A stretch of DNA of 64,000 nucleotides from Microcoleus sp. FACHB-68 (GCF_014695715.1 NZ_JACJOT010000006.1:248001-312000), one strand, 5' to 3'. Shown: positions 53,796 to 62,881, counted from the first letter of the stretch. The notes: generated by a model not told the origin, from the sequence alone. Numbers and translations are program-made.

Positions 53796-54815
53796 ATGAA
53801 TTTACCCGAATCCAGTCGGCTGCAATTTACCCCTGATTTAAATATCTGCCGCGTGTTAAATGGAATGTGGCAAGTATCTGGGGGTCACGGAAAAATTGAC
53901 CGGCAGGCTGCTATTGAGAATATGTTTAAATATCTGGATGCCGGTTTCACAACTTGGGATTTGGCAGACCATTATGGCCCTGCCGAGGATTTTATTGGTG
54001 AGTTTCGCCGGCAACTAATTTCAACCCGTGGGAAAGATGCCCTTTCTAATTTACAAGCTTTTACGAAATGGGTGCCCAGACCGGGAAAAATGACCCGAAA
54101 GCTGGTTGAAGAAAATATTGATATCTCCCTGCGGAGAATGAACGTTGAATCCCTCGATTTAATGCAATTCCACTGGTGGGAATACAAAGACGAAAATTAT
54201 CTGGCCGCCCTCAAATATATGACGGAACTTCAACAAGAGGGCAAAATTAAGCATCTGGCACTGACAAATTTTGACACTGAACATTTAAAAATAATTCTTG
54301 ATAATAACATCAAAATAGTATCTAACCAAGTGCAATTTTCTTTGGTAGATCTCCGGCCTTTAGTGAATATGGTTGAATTGTGCCGGCAACACGACATCAA
54401 ACTATTTACCTACGGCACACTTTGCGGTGGCTTGCTGTCAGAAAAATATCTCGGAAAGCCCGAACCCCGTGGCGGAGAACTAGCAACCGCTAGTTTGAGA
54501 AAATACAAAAATATGGTAGATAATTGGGGCGGCTGGAAGTTATTTCAAGAATTACTTAACGCGCTCAAGCAAATCGCAGATAAACATCAAGTCAGCATCG
54601 CAAATGTAGCCGTTCGTACTATTTTAGACCTGCCGGCAGTTGGGGGCGTTATTGTCGGTGCACGGCTGGGTGTATCAGAACATTTAGAAGATAATGCCAG
54701 AGTATTTAACTTCAGCTTAGATGCAGAAGATGAGGCACAAATCGATGCAGTTATCCGTAACTCACGGGATTTGTATAAACTTATCGGAGACTGCGGCGAC
54801 GAATACCGGCGGTGA
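53796..54815 (+). CDS. Aldo/keto reductase
   Basis: 339 residues with a (beta/alpha)8 NADPH-dependent reductase fold. The conserved catalytic Tyr of the tetrad is probably in DLADHYGPAEDFIG, and the Lys and His in FTKWVPR and LMQFHWWEY. A cofactor-binding segment SNQVQFSLVDLRP and a C-terminal VAVRTILDLPAVGGVIVGAR follow. The substrate is unknown. It follows the cytochrome gene by 33 bases and precedes the NTF2-like gene by 26 bases, so the three are likely an operon. The C-terminal sequence ends at ECRR-like residues, with no secretion signal. Confidence 0.9.
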   Translation: MNLPESSRLQFTPDLNICRVLNGMWQVSGGHGKIDRQAAIENMFKYLDAGFTTWDLADHYGPAEDFIGEFRRQLISTRGKDALSNLQAFTKWVPRPGKMTRKLVEENIDISLRRMNVESLDLMQFHWWEYKDENYLAALKYMTELQQEGKIKHLALTNFDTEHLKIILDNNIKIVSNQVQFSLVDLRPLVNMVELCRQHDIKLFTYGTLCGGLLSEKYLGKPEPRGGELATASLRKYKNMVDNWGGWKLFQELLNALKQIADKHQVSIANVAVRTILDLPAVGGVIVGARLGVSEHLEDNARVFNFSLDAEDEAQIDAVIRNSRDLYKLIGDCGDEYRR

Positions 54816-54841
54816 TTGTTCATTTAAACTGTAAAATTGAA

Positions 54842-55231
54842 ATGACAGAAGAACGAAATGAAGTCTTAGCCGCTAACGGAGCATTTTATCGAGCCTTTGA
54901 AAAAAAGGACATAGAAGCAATGAGTGCGATTTGGTCGCAAGGAATCGGCACGCTTTGCATTCACCCTGGACGCAACGCAATCCGGGGGTGGAAAGAAATC
55001 CGTGCCTCTTGGGAGTTGATATTTAAAAATACCAATTATATCGAAATCGAAACCGAGATTATTACAGCAGATGTTCGCAATGATATTGGTTACATTGTTT
55101 TAGTCGAAAAAGTGCTGCAAGTGAGTGCCGGCAGACGAATTCAAGCAGAATCAATGGCAACCAATATTTTTGAATTCTTGGGTGGAAAATGGTATTTAAT
55201 CCACCATCACGGCAGTCCAATGATGCGCTAG
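54842..55231 (+). CDS. NTF2-like (SnoaL/DUF4440-type) protein
   Basis: 129 residues from ATG 54842; a GTG at 54812 would overlap the reductase stop. The cone-shaped NTF2 fold is suggested by ANGAFYRAFEKKDIEAMSAI at the start, HPGRNAIRGWKEIRASWELI, and YLIHHHGSPM at the end. Such proteins bind or transform small hydrophobic molecules or form accessory subunits. Its link with cytochrome c6-like and aldo/keto reductase genes points to a small redox pathway with an unknown substrate. No catalytic dyad is assigned with confidence. Confidence 0.8.
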   Translation: MTEERNEVLAANGAFYRAFEKKDIEAMSAIWSQGIGTLCIHPGRNAIRGWKEIRASWELIFKNTNYIEIETEIITADVRNDIGYIVLVEKVLQVSAGRRIQAESMATNIFEFLGGKWYLIHHHGSPMMR

Positions 55232-55534
55232 AAGTGACAGCGTTGAACCAATCGCAGCATTTGCGGCAGACTTCGCTGGCGGCAGAATTTGGTGCATAGC
55301 ACAAAAATCAAAGTTCGGGGATCGCTATTACCCCCACCTTCACTACGCCTATCCACAATCGACACAACAACTAAAAAAAGAGAATACTAGAAATTACTTG
55401 CTAAATAAAATTCCTAGGTTATAAAGGCTGTAGCAGCCACTGCAAAAAACCATTGTCCAGCCGGAGTTTCAGGAATTTGTTAGACTGGACAAACCAAAGA
55501 AAAGTCAGCCTACTCTCTGAAGGACGTTCTTCTG
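55232..55534. other. Intergenic region before tldD
   Basis: 303 bases with no credible reading frame. It should contain the tldD promoter; no RNA element or long hairpin was recognised. Confidence 0.4.
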
Positions 55535-57019
55535 ATGACGCTATCCATGCATCCCAGTACATTACTGCTTTCCAAAGAACTACCTACCCTTCAATACACC
55601 TCAACCCCCGATCGCTTCGATGAAACCTGGGAAGCGCCTCTATCAACGCTTTTAGGACTCGGACGCGCTGCCGGTGCGGACTTTATTGAATTCTTCTTAG
55701 AACGTGCAAACTATATTAGCTGTTTGGCAGAAGAAGATACCATCACCAGCATTTCGCCGCGTCTTTCCACCGGCGCTGGCGTTAGAGTGTTTCGCGGCAA
55801 AGCCGATTGCTACGTTAGCACCAATGATCTTTCATTTTCTGGGCTAAAATCTGCCCTAGAAAAAGGTCTTTCTATCCTGGGACTGCAACTGCCGGCACCC
55901 AACGCATTCATCCCTGAAATTAATTTAGAACTCCTCAGAGACTACGCTACAAAAAAAGGGAAAGATGCTTGGTTGCCTCAGTGTAGCCCTATCCGAGAAA
56001 TGGGAGAAGTGCTGCTGGATGCCAGCGCCTTGCTGACACGCAAAGCAAAGCATATCCAATCCCGACGCACCAGCTATTTCAGAGATTGGCAAGAAGTTTT
56101 AGTTGCTGCCAGTGATGGCACTTTTGCCCGTGACATCCGCCTGACTCAATCTGTCGGATACAACCTGTTGTGCGCTGACGGTGCCAACCGTTCATCGATT
56201 GCCAAGCGCGACGGCAGCACCAGCGAAGCAGACTTTTTGAGAAAGTGGAATCCTGAAGCTGCCGCCGAAGAAGTTGCAGAATCCGCCGGCATCATGCTTT
56301 ATGCAGATTATGTGGAATCGGGAAATTACCCGATTATCATGGCAAATCAATTTGGCGGCGTGATTTTCCACGAAGCTTGTGGACACCTGCTAGAAACCAC
56401 TCAAATTGAACGCAAAACCACTCCTTTTGCTGATAAAAAAGGCGAAAAAATTGCCCACGAAAGTTTAACAGCTTGGGATGAAGGACTGTCGCCAAACGCT
56501 TTCGGCACCATCGATATGGACGATGAAGGAATGCCGGCGCAACGCACCCTGCTGATTGAAAAAGGCGTGCTGAAAAACTTCTTAGCCGATCGCTCAGGTT
56601 CCTTGCTAACTGGACATCCCAGAACCGGCAGTGGACGCCGGCAGAATTATACGTTTGCCGCAGCTAGCCGGATGCGAAATACTTATATCGCCCCCGGAGA
56701 ATACACCAACGAAGATTTATTCTCTTCCATCGATAAAGGCATTTATTGCAAAAAGATGGGCGGCGGTAGTGTTGGCGCAACTGGAGAATTTAACTTCTCT
56801 GTGGAAGAAGCTTATCTGATTGAAAATGGCAAAATTACGAAACCTTTAAAAGGAGCCATCTTAATCGGGGAAGCTAAGGAAATTATGAACAAAATTTCCA
56901 TGTGTTCCCAAGATATCGGTCTGGCTGCCGGTTTCTGCGGTTCTGTTAGTGGCAGTATTTACACCACTGTTGGACAGCCCCATATTAAGGTTGATTCCAT
57001 TACTGTTGGTGGCCGGTAA
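55535..57019 (+). CDS. tldD: Metalloprotease TldD
   Basis: 494 residues. The catalytic subunit of the TldD/TldE heterodimer, a zinc protease that unfolds and cleaves small peptides and peptide-like natural products. The HExxxH metal motif is in [14 protein letters not shown]. Other family signatures are [31 protein letters not shown]-like [10 protein letters not shown], and GCKMGGGSV-like KKMGGGSVG. The partner gene follows after about 270 bases on the same strand, separated by a duplicated element that includes the first codons of the partner. Length and motifs are standard. Confidence 0.94.
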   Translation: MTLSMHPSTLLLSKELPTLQYTSTPDRFDETWEAPLSTLLGLGRAAGADFIEFFLERANYISCLAEEDTITSISPRLSTGAGVRVFRGKADCYVSTNDLSFSGLKSALEKGLSILGLQLPAPNAFIPEINLELLRDYATKKGKDAWLPQCSPIREMGEVLLDASALLTRKAKHIQSRRTSYFRDWQEVLVAASDGTFARDIRLTQSVGYNLLCADGANRSSIAKRDGSTSEADFLRKWNPEAAAEEVAESAGIMLYADYVESGNYPIIMANQFGGVIFHEACGHLLETTQIERKTTPFADKKGEKIAHESLTAWDEGLSPNAFGTIDMDDEGMPAQRTLLIEKGVLKNFLADRSGSLLTGHPRTGSGRRQNYTFAAASRMRNTYIAPGEYTNEDLFSSIDKGIYCKKMGGGSVGATGEFNFSVEEAYLIENGKITKPLKGAILIGEAKEIMNKISMCSQDIGLAAGFCGSVSGSIYTTVGQPHIKVDSITVGGR

Positions 57020-57030
57020 AGATTGTTTTC

Positions 57031-57308
57031 AACCGCAGATGCACGCAGATGAAGAATAGATGCAGATAAATCTCAAAAATATCTGTGTTTATCTGCGGTT
57101 AATTCTTTTCTGTCTTAAATTCAACAAGTGACTGTGCCGAAGATTACGGAAGAAGATTTTTTTAACCACAGATGCACACAGATGAAGATTTGAGTGATTG
57201 GTTGCGTTGATATAAATGCAGATGAATCTCAAAAATATCTGCGTTTATCTGTGGTTAAATTGCCCTGTTTTAAACTCAACAAGTGACTATGCCGAATATC
57301 ACCGAAAT
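57031..57308. repeat. Tandem duplication of an inverted-repeat element plus the tldE start
   Basis: Copy 1 (57031-57152) has AACCGCAGATGCACGCAGAT, a later TTTATCTGCGGTTAA and then CAACAAGTGACTGTGCCGAA. Copy 2 (57162-57308) has TTAACCACAGATGCACACAG, TTTATCTGTGGTTAAA and CAACAAGTGACTATGCCGAA. Each copy can form a stem between its ends. Copy 1 therefore includes a decayed copy of the tldE start (VPKITE). Half of the same element lies at about 52369-52397. Confidence 0.8.
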
Positions 57309-58632
57309 TGCTAATCACGCCAAGGAAAATGCTGAGAAACTCGGCATCAAAAAATTCGATATTTATGGATCGAGTGTTGATGAAACGAGCGTTCAAGTCG
57401 ATAGAGGAGCGCCGAAACAAGTTAAGGCTTCTAATCGCTCTGGTGTGACGGTTCGTGTTTGGAATGATGACAATACAGTGGGTGTCACCAGCACAACTGA
57501 TGTTGATCCAAATGGCCTGAAATTAGCCTTGGAAACGGCTTATGAGGCAAGTTTTTTTGGGGTCAAGGATAATGCTCCTGATTTTAGCCCAGAAGCGACT
57601 GTGCCCCTCGAAAAGTCATCGGATGAGAAGGCAACCCAAGCGCCAGTTTCTCAGTTGATAGAAAGTCTGATAGAAGCGGAAAAGGAACTGTTAGCGGCGC
57701 ATCCGGCTATTGAAGGGGTGCCTTACAATGGTTTGGCTCAACGAGAGATTGACAGGTTTTATCTCAACAGTGCCGGCGCGACAAGGAATGAATCCCGCTC
57801 GATTGCTTCTATCTATCTTTACAGCAAAACTGAACAGGAAGGGAAAAAACCCCGCAGTGCCGGCGCGTTTAAACTCAGCCGTAGTTTGGAACAGCTCGAT
57901 ATTGAAGGTTGCTTGAAAGAAGCGGCTGAGAAAACGATCAGTCACTTGAACTATGAAAAAGTCAAGACTGGTAAATATACCGTTGTTTTCTCTGCGGAAG
58001 CATTCTTGAGCTTGTTAGGGGCATTTTCTAACTTGTACAATGCTCAAAGTATTCTGGATAAGCAAAGTTTATCGACGCCTGAATCTTTGGGAACAAATAT
58101 TGCTTCTCCTTTGCTTTCGGTTTACGATGACGCACTACATCCAGCGAATATTGGAGCGGAAACCTTTGATGGTGAAGGCACGCCGACTCGTCGGATTTCG
58201 ATAATTGAAAATGGTACTTTAACCAACTTTCTTCACAGTGCCGGCACCGCAAAAAGGCTCAACGCTCAGCCTACGGGTCATGCAAATATTGGCTCTAAAG
58301 TTATGGTCAGTTCGCACTTTTATCATGTCCTTCAAGGTGCGAAAGCTGAGCAGGAATATAGCCTTGCGAATGCAGACAATGTGATTTTCATCGATGATCT
58401 GCAGGCACTTCATGCCGGCGTTAAATCGTTACAGGGTTCGTTTTCTCTGCCGTTTGATGGTTGGATGGTGAATAACGGCAAATTGACGAGCATTGAATCT
58501 GCAACGGTTGCCGGTGACTTTCGCGAAGTCCTCCAGTCGATTATTTTTGTCGAACCAGATGCAGAACTGACTCCTGGCGGCGTGTGCCCCAGAATATGGG
58601 TGGATGGGCTGTCTATCACTGGAGAAGCCTAA
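57289..58632 (+). CDS. tldE: TldE/PmbA, partner of TldD
   Basis: 447 residues from ATG 57289; a GTG at 57283 is an alternative. PmbA/TldD superfamily member without the HExxxH motif, as expected for the non-catalytic subunit of the heterodimer. Recognisable parts are FDIYGSSVDETSVQVDRGAP near the start, DGEGTPTRRISIIENGTLTN and the C-terminal TPGGVCPRIWVDGLSITG. It forms the processing chamber with TldD. A tandem repeat separates the two genes, so they may be cotranscribed across it. A hairpin follows the stop. Confidence 0.93.
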   Translation: MPNITEIANHAKENAEKLGIKKFDIYGSSVDETSVQVDRGAPKQVKASNRSGVTVRVWNDDNTVGVTSTTDVDPNGLKLALETAYEASFFGVKDNAPDFSPEATVPLEKSSDEKATQAPVSQLIESLIEAEKELLAAHPAIEGVPYNGLAQREIDRFYLNSAGATRNESRSIASIYLYSKTEQEGKKPRSAGAFKLSRSLEQLDIEGCLKEAAEKTISHLNYEKVKTGKYTVVFSAEAFLSLLGAFSNLYNAQSILDKQSLSTPESLGTNIASPLLSVYDDALHPANIGAETFDGEGTPTRRISIIENGTLTNFLHSAGTAKRLNAQPTGHANIGSKVMVSSHFYHVLQGAKAEQEYSLANADNVIFIDDLQALHAGVKSLQGSFSLPFDGWMVNNGKLTSIESATVAGDFREVLQSIIFVEPDAELTPGGVCPRIWVDGLSITGEA

Positions 58633-58666
58633 GTTTAAAACATCTAGTTTGCATCCTTGAACGGTA

Positions 58667-58711
58667 ACAAAGCAGCCGGCACTTCTGGAAAGGAGTTGCC
58701 GGCTTCTTTGT
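58667..58711 (+). terminator. Hairpin after tldE
   Basis: ACAAAGCAGCCGGCA (58667-58681) pairs with TGCCGGCTTCTTTGT (58697-58711), a 15-base stem with one mismatch. There is no T-run, so termination is uncertain. Confidence 0.5.
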
Positions 58712-58856
58712 GACAAGCACCGAGGCGTTTTTGCCTCGCCATGTTAATCTAGGGGGGAAGTGGGGATATTTAACCGGCAATGGAGCGTTGAGAGCGATCA
58801 CAGCACTGGACTATCCCTTCTTGCTCGATAATCTCTGTAGAGTTCAAAGCAGTTTT

Positions 58857-59735
58857 GTGTCCCAAAAACGCAGTCGCTTGATTGTTCGAGTGGTGATGGT
58901 GTTGGCACTCATCGCCTTTGTGGGGTTTTCCATCCTTCCCCTTTTAAGTGATGTTCTTAAGGCAAATCAAGTGCCTCCTGAAGCAACGCCGGCAACCACC
59001 CAGCAGGCGGCGCAGCAGCCTTCTAAGCAGGTAGACTTGGAAGCGCAGGCGCGGGGTTATGAACTTGTTTTGCAGCGTGAACCGGGAAATAAGGCAGCGC
59101 TGGAAGGGCTATTACGGACTCGGCTAGAGTTGGGTGATATTAAAGGGGCAATCGTCCCCCTCGAACAACTGTCGAAGTCAAATCCTGAAGAGCCACTTTA
59201 TGGCGTGCTCCTCGCTCAAGCGAAGCAACAAATTGGAGATCGCGAAGGTGCTGCCCAATCTTATCGCTCAATTCTGACAAGTAAGCCCGGAAATGTTGAG
59301 GCGCTGCAAGGATTAGTGAGTTTGCTGCTGCAACAAAACCGCCCAGAAGCGGCAATTGGGTTGCTGCAAGATACGCTCAAAGGCGCTCCTCAAGCGAATC
59401 AGGTTGCCCCCGGCAGTATTGATGTGCTTTCGGTGCAACTAATTTTAGGGCAGGTATACGCCGAGGAAAAACGTTATGCGGAAGCCCTGGCGATTTACGA
59501 TGAACTCACGAAAAATAAGCCTGACGATTTTCGCCCCGTGCTAGGCAAGGCAATTGTACTCAAACGACAAGGCAAATCTGGCGAGGCAACGTCTCTATTC
59601 TCAAAGGCGACGACTTTAGCGCCGGCAAAGTATAAAGATCAAATTCAGCAACTAGCAGCCGCAGCGCCGGCACCGACTCCAACGCCGGCTGCAACCCCGA
59701 CTGAGAGTTTGCCCAGTAACGCGCCTCAAGAGTAG
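58857..59735 (+). CDS. Membrane-anchored TPR protein
   Basis: 292 residues from GTG 58857; the frame is open further upstream to 58710, but the peptide then lacks the usual start. A short basic N-terminus (SQKRSRLIVR) precedes one membrane helix (VVMVLALIAFVGFSILPLL). A soluble part then holds four to five TPR units (GYELVLQREPGNKAALEGLL, EEPLYGVLLAQAKQQIGDRE, EEKRYAEALAIYDELTKNKP). The C-terminus is rich in Pro, Ala and Thr. Similar cyanobacterial proteins are annotated only as TPR proteins and may assist thylakoid assembly, but no specific role can be assigned here. Confidence 0.75.
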   Translation: MSQKRSRLIVRVVMVLALIAFVGFSILPLLSDVLKANQVPPEATPATTQQAAQQPSKQVDLEAQARGYELVLQREPGNKAALEGLLRTRLELGDIKGAIVPLEQLSKSNPEEPLYGVLLAQAKQQIGDREGAAQSYRSILTSKPGNVEALQGLVSLLLQQNRPEAAIGLLQDTLKGAPQANQVAPGSIDVLSVQLILGQVYAEEKRYAEALAIYDELTKNKPDDFRPVLGKAIVLKRQGKSGEATSLFSKATTLAPAKYKDQIQQLAAAAPAPTPTPAATPTESLPSNAPQE

Positions 59736-59847
59736 TCTTCTGCAGAGGAACACAAATTATTCATGTTTTCCTCTGCGGTTAAAATTTTCCCATCTGGAAT
59801 TTTAGCAACAACTTTTGTCAAGCATTTTCGTGTCTGTGCTTGATTTT

Positions 59848-60513
59848 TTACGATTTCACAACGCCTTCTAAGAAGGCGAGTACACCAAAAATTAGAAACA
59901 GTGCGCCTCCGATCGCTGTCATGATCCGCTCAGAGATGCGACAAGCGATCATGCGTCCCCCCAAAACTGCAATCGCGGCGCAAATACTGTGTCCCAAAAT
60001 AGCACCGAGAGTAACACCGGCTGCATTATTGGAGGCGGCTAAGGTAATGGTGGCAAATTGGGTACGATCTCCCCATTCGGCTAAAAATGTCATCAGAAAG
60101 GATTGAAAGACAATTGCCATTTGGGGTGAGTTCAACGAAAAAGCGGAAGTGGCGCTATTTTTTAAGGGAGTCGCTGATAAGTTCAACTCGGCTTGCTCGA
60201 CAACGGCGGCGGCTTCTTCGGCTTCAGCACACTCAGCTTTTGCCGGCATCTGACTGGCTTCATACAGCAGCTTGATCCCAAACCCGATAAATAATAAAAT
60301 TTCTGCCCAAGTGATATAAATTTGGGGGAGTAAGGATGCCGCTTGTCCGATGAGTACAGATAGCACCGTCATCGCTGCCAAGGCTGCTGTGACGCCGGTA
60401 AATACGAGCCGGCGCGAGTGGCGCATGGATAAAATGACGGCAATAAAAAATGTTTTATCGCCTAATTCTGAAACCGTAATTAATAATAAGCCGGCAGTAA
60501 ACGCTGTTAACAC
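59848..60513 (-). CDS. TMEM165/GDT1 family cation transporter (probable Mn exporter)
   Basis: 221 residues from GTG 60513, preceded by AGGAG nine bases upstream. Two homologous halves each have the metal motif E-x-G-D-K/R-T (SELGDKTFF and AEWGDRTQF) and three membrane helices, separated by an acidic cytosolic loop (AKAECAEAEEAAAVVEQAEL). The family exports Mn2+ or Ca2+; the Synechocystis homologue Mnx exports manganese and protects against its excess. The Mn-sensing riboswitch in its leader supports Mn as the substrate. Membrane location (plasma or thylakoid) is not decided by sequence. Confidence 0.92.
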   Translation of the reverse strand: MLTAFTAGLLLITVSELGDKTFFIAVILSMRHSRRLVFTGVTAALAAMTVLSVLIGQAASLLPQIYITWAEILLFIGFGIKLLYEASQMPAKAECAEAEEAAAVVEQAELNLSATPLKNSATSAFSLNSPQMAIVFQSFLMTFLAEWGDRTQFATITLAASNNAAGVTLGAILGHSICAAIAVLGGRMIACRISERIMTAIGGALFLIFGVLAFLEGVVKS

Positions 60514-60517
60514 GCTT

Positions 60518-60733
60518 TCAAGCTCCTCTCAATTTCTCTATTGAATGAGTGAGCTTGATGGAAGCAATTAAGACTTCACCAAGCTCACTAACGATGTGAA
60601 CTCAGTGAAGGTCTCGCTCCCAAGTATTTGACGTTTAATTTCAAAAACTTGTCATCTAAACCAGGCAATTTGCCAGTATGTTGATTTAGATGGGCCGACT
60701 TTTTTGTGTGCCGGCAGCTACTCCCCTTCGGAT
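60518..60733 (-). promoter_or_regulatory. yybP-ykoY manganese riboswitch controlling the GDT1 exporter
   Basis: On the minus strand GAAGGGGAGTAGC (60729-60717) opens the conserved yybP-ykoY aptamer. A CATCTAAA/TTTAGATG stem follows with ATCAACATACTGG in it, and the aptamer closes with GAGCGAGACCTTCAC (60619-60605). P1 pairs GAAGG (60729-60725) with CCTTC (60611-60607). In the expression platform, GTGAGCTTGGTGAAG (60588-60574) pairs with CTTCCATCAAGCTCAC (60564-60549). CTTCAC (610-605 of 60 kb) can instead pair with GTGAAG (60579-60574), and TCAAGCTC (60558-60551) with GAGCTTGA (60525-60518) at the Shine-Dalgarno. Mn binding would therefore free the ribosome site and switch the exporter on. 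Confidence 0.88.
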
Positions 60734-60891
60734 ATCAGTCATTTTACATCTATCTTTAGATATATACAATACCCTAGGCGGAAGATTTTGAGTCTTAAAC
60801 GGATATCAAATGAGAGATGAGCTGTTGGGATGTACTCCCCGCTTCAAGAGAGATGGGGAGAGTTTAATTAAGCAGAAACTATGAAAAAAAT

Positions 60892-61596
60892 ATGAAAGCT
60901 ACCATTGAACAACTCGCACAAATTCTGATTTTTTCAGATTTAGAATCCCCAGAATTAGAACGGTTGCAGGCTTATAGCCAAGTGAAGCAATTTCAGCCGG
61001 GGGAAATTGTCATGCAAGAAGGGGATCGCTTGCCGGCGAAGCTTTATGCACTCTTCAAGGGTTCCCTTCGCGTCACCAAAACCTCGGCTGCCGGTAAAGA
61101 AACGATTCTCCGCACCTTATTAACTGGGGAAATTTTTGCCGCACCGGCACTCTTAGGCAATGGCATTGCGCCGGCAACCGTTACCGCCGAATCTGATAGC
61201 GAAATTCTTACTGTAGATCGAGATGCTTTACTCGAAGCCATTCAGCAAAAACCAGAGATTGCCTTGCGAATGCTGATGGTATTTAATCAAAGAATCCAGC
61301 AGCTTCACGACACCGTACATGGATTAGTGTCAGAACGCGCAATTGTACGGTTAGCGCGGTTAATTTTATATTCTGCCTCACAAGATGGCACGGAGCAAAC
61401 GGCAGCCGGCTTTGTTTTAAAATCTAAGCTTTCTTACTATCAAATCGCTCGCAGTATCGGAATTACTTATGAAGAATGCCTGCGCCTGATTAAAACTATT
61501 AAATCAGTTGTGGCTTACAGTCGCGGCGGGAAAATTACAATTTTGGATATGAAAGCATTAGAAGAAATCGCTGCCGGTAAAGAACTTAAGGATTGA
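60892..61596 (+). CDS. Crp/Fnr-family transcriptional regulator
   Basis: 234 residues. An N-terminal cNMP-binding-like domain (about 10-125) precedes a C-terminal winged helix (about 155-230, FVLKSKLSYYQIARSIGITY, EECLRLIKTIKSVVAYSRGG). In the segment matching the phosphate-binding cassette (GEIFAAPALLGNGIAPATV) the cAMP-binding Arg is missing, so another signal or none is likely. No Cys cluster for Fe-S or haem is seen. It is divergent from the GDT1 exporter and its riboswitch, with a CTCCCC/GGGGAG hairpin at 60835-60860 in the gap. It could regulate itself or the exporter. Confidence 0.87.
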   Translation: MKATIEQLAQILIFSDLESPELERLQAYSQVKQFQPGEIVMQEGDRLPAKLYALFKGSLRVTKTSAAGKETILRTLLTGEIFAAPALLGNGIAPATVTAESDSEILTVDRDALLEAIQQKPEIALRMLMVFNQRIQQLHDTVHGLVSERAIVRLARLILYSASQDGTEQTAAGFVLKSKLSYYQIARSIGITYEECLRLIKTIKSVVAYSRGGKITILDMKALEEIAAGKELKD

Positions 61597-61634
61597 CAGT
61601 AAAAAATTGCCGGCTCAGATAATCTTTAAATAGT

Positions 61635-61900
61635 CTAACTTCCCATTTTAAGCCATCCAAACACTTGCTCTGCTGTTAGCTCCAAGTTAATTTCTTCTAG
61701 CACCGGCAAGCGATCTCCTCCTTGTAACAATTCTGGCTGTTGGTTTGGGAGGAATACTAAAATACTAAAGTCATCAGGATCAATAAACCATCCCAATCGA
61801 CAACCGTAGCGCAGACAGTGGAGAATGTTGCCAATGACTTGATTCGGCTTCTGTTCGTGAGAGAGAATTTCAATCGTCTGCCGGTTGAGTGATGACGAAT
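61635..61900 (-). pseudogene. Uma2-type (DUF820) endonuclease-like remnant
   Basis: The frame ending at TAG 61635-61637 reads SHEQKPNQVIGNILHCLRYG, GWFIDPDDFSILVFLPNQQP, DRLPVLEEINLELTAEQVFG. This is the C-terminal half of the Uma2/DUF820 PD-(D/E)XK family common in cyanobacteria. Upstream of about 61880 the matching sequence (TIEILS) is in another frame, and further 5' part is missing. The remnant lies directly downstream of the PTOX gene on the same strand. Confidence 0.75.
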
Positions 61901-61944
61901 CAATTTTAGCTGCGTAACGTTAGAGCGCTTGATAAAAAAGAGCA

Positions 61945-62688
61945 CTACTGCATTTCTACCGGCTCTTTTTCAACCGCTTCTTCCTCTAAACTTTCTTCAT
62001 TGCTTTCAATGCCGGCTTTGCTCGCTTCAGGTAGTGCCACTTTATCAGGACTGTGCGGACTCTTAAAGCTCGCTCTGGCATCATCTTTTTGGCACGCAAC
62101 CATTGTTTTCACGTGTTCCATTTCATCATCTCGAATGGCAACAAACACGTCATAGAGTGTCTCAATATGCGGGCGGCGTTCCTCTGGCGGGCGCGTTGTT
62201 TGGAATTCATCAAACATATAGAGGTCGCCATTTCTGTAATAACTGAGGGCAATTTGGGGTGGAGCCTGAGTTTTTAGTTCGTCCCCATGCTCTTTGAGAA
62301 GCTCATCATAAGTATGGTAAGCGTGTTCTTCCACCAGCTGCATAAAGTGATAAGCAGAACGGGGTGAAAGGATGTACACAGAAACGACAATCCAGTAGTA
62401 AACCAAAGCGCCGGCATGGGCAATAAAGCGATCAATCCAGTATTTGTTACCTCCCAATTCTTCACTAATTAGCAGGTGGTGTAGCTCGTTCCAAGACTCA
62501 GCAAAGTGAATTTTTAGCCAGTCTGCCTTACGCCACCACCCCATCGTTTCGTAAAGGTGAAGCACTGAAGTATAGGCAAAGTAGGGAACCCGCGCCACCG
62601 TTTCTAAAACAAAGAAGCGAGGATAACGGCGATTGCGATAAAAAGTGTTCAGAATCCACTCTAAAACATTGACAAGTAGACGAATCAT
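61945..62688 (-). CDS. Plastoquinol terminal oxidase (alternative oxidase family)
   Basis: 247 residues. The di-iron carboxylate motifs of AOX/PTOX are present in order: Glu in FVLETVARVPYF, Glu-x-x-His in SWNELHHLLIS, Glu-x-x-His in LVEEHAYHTYDE and Glu-x-x-His in RDDEMEHVKTM. It is monotopic and oxidises plastoquinol with oxygen, giving an overflow for photosynthetic electrons. Such enzymes are present in only part of the cyanobacteria. A C-terminal extension of about 45 residues is rich in Glu and Ser and probably disordered. The Uma2 remnant follows immediately downstream. Confidence 0.92.
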   Translation of the reverse strand: MIRLLVNVLEWILNTFYRNRRYPRFFVLETVARVPYFAYTSVLHLYETMGWWRKADWLKIHFAESWNELHHLLISEELGGNKYWIDRFIAHAGALVYYWIVVSVYILSPRSAYHFMQLVEEHAYHTYDELLKEHGDELKTQAPPQIALSYYRNGDLYMFDEFQTTRPPEERRPHIETLYDVFVAIRDDEMEHVKTMVACQKDDARASFKSPHSPDKVALPEASKAGIESNEESLEEEAVEKEPVEMQ

Positions 62689-62881
62689 TTCTAATTTCTC
62701 CTAACAAGAGCTGTCAAATTGATTCTTGAAAGTAGATTGAACCTTGACTTACTAAGGATAGTATTTGGAGGGAAAGGCGACTTCTATCTAAAGAGGGGGG
62801 TACTGTTCAGTCAGTACCCAACCATCATTGGTATAACTTCGCAGCTTGAAGGGTGATGAGGATGCGTAAGTCTGGATATTG

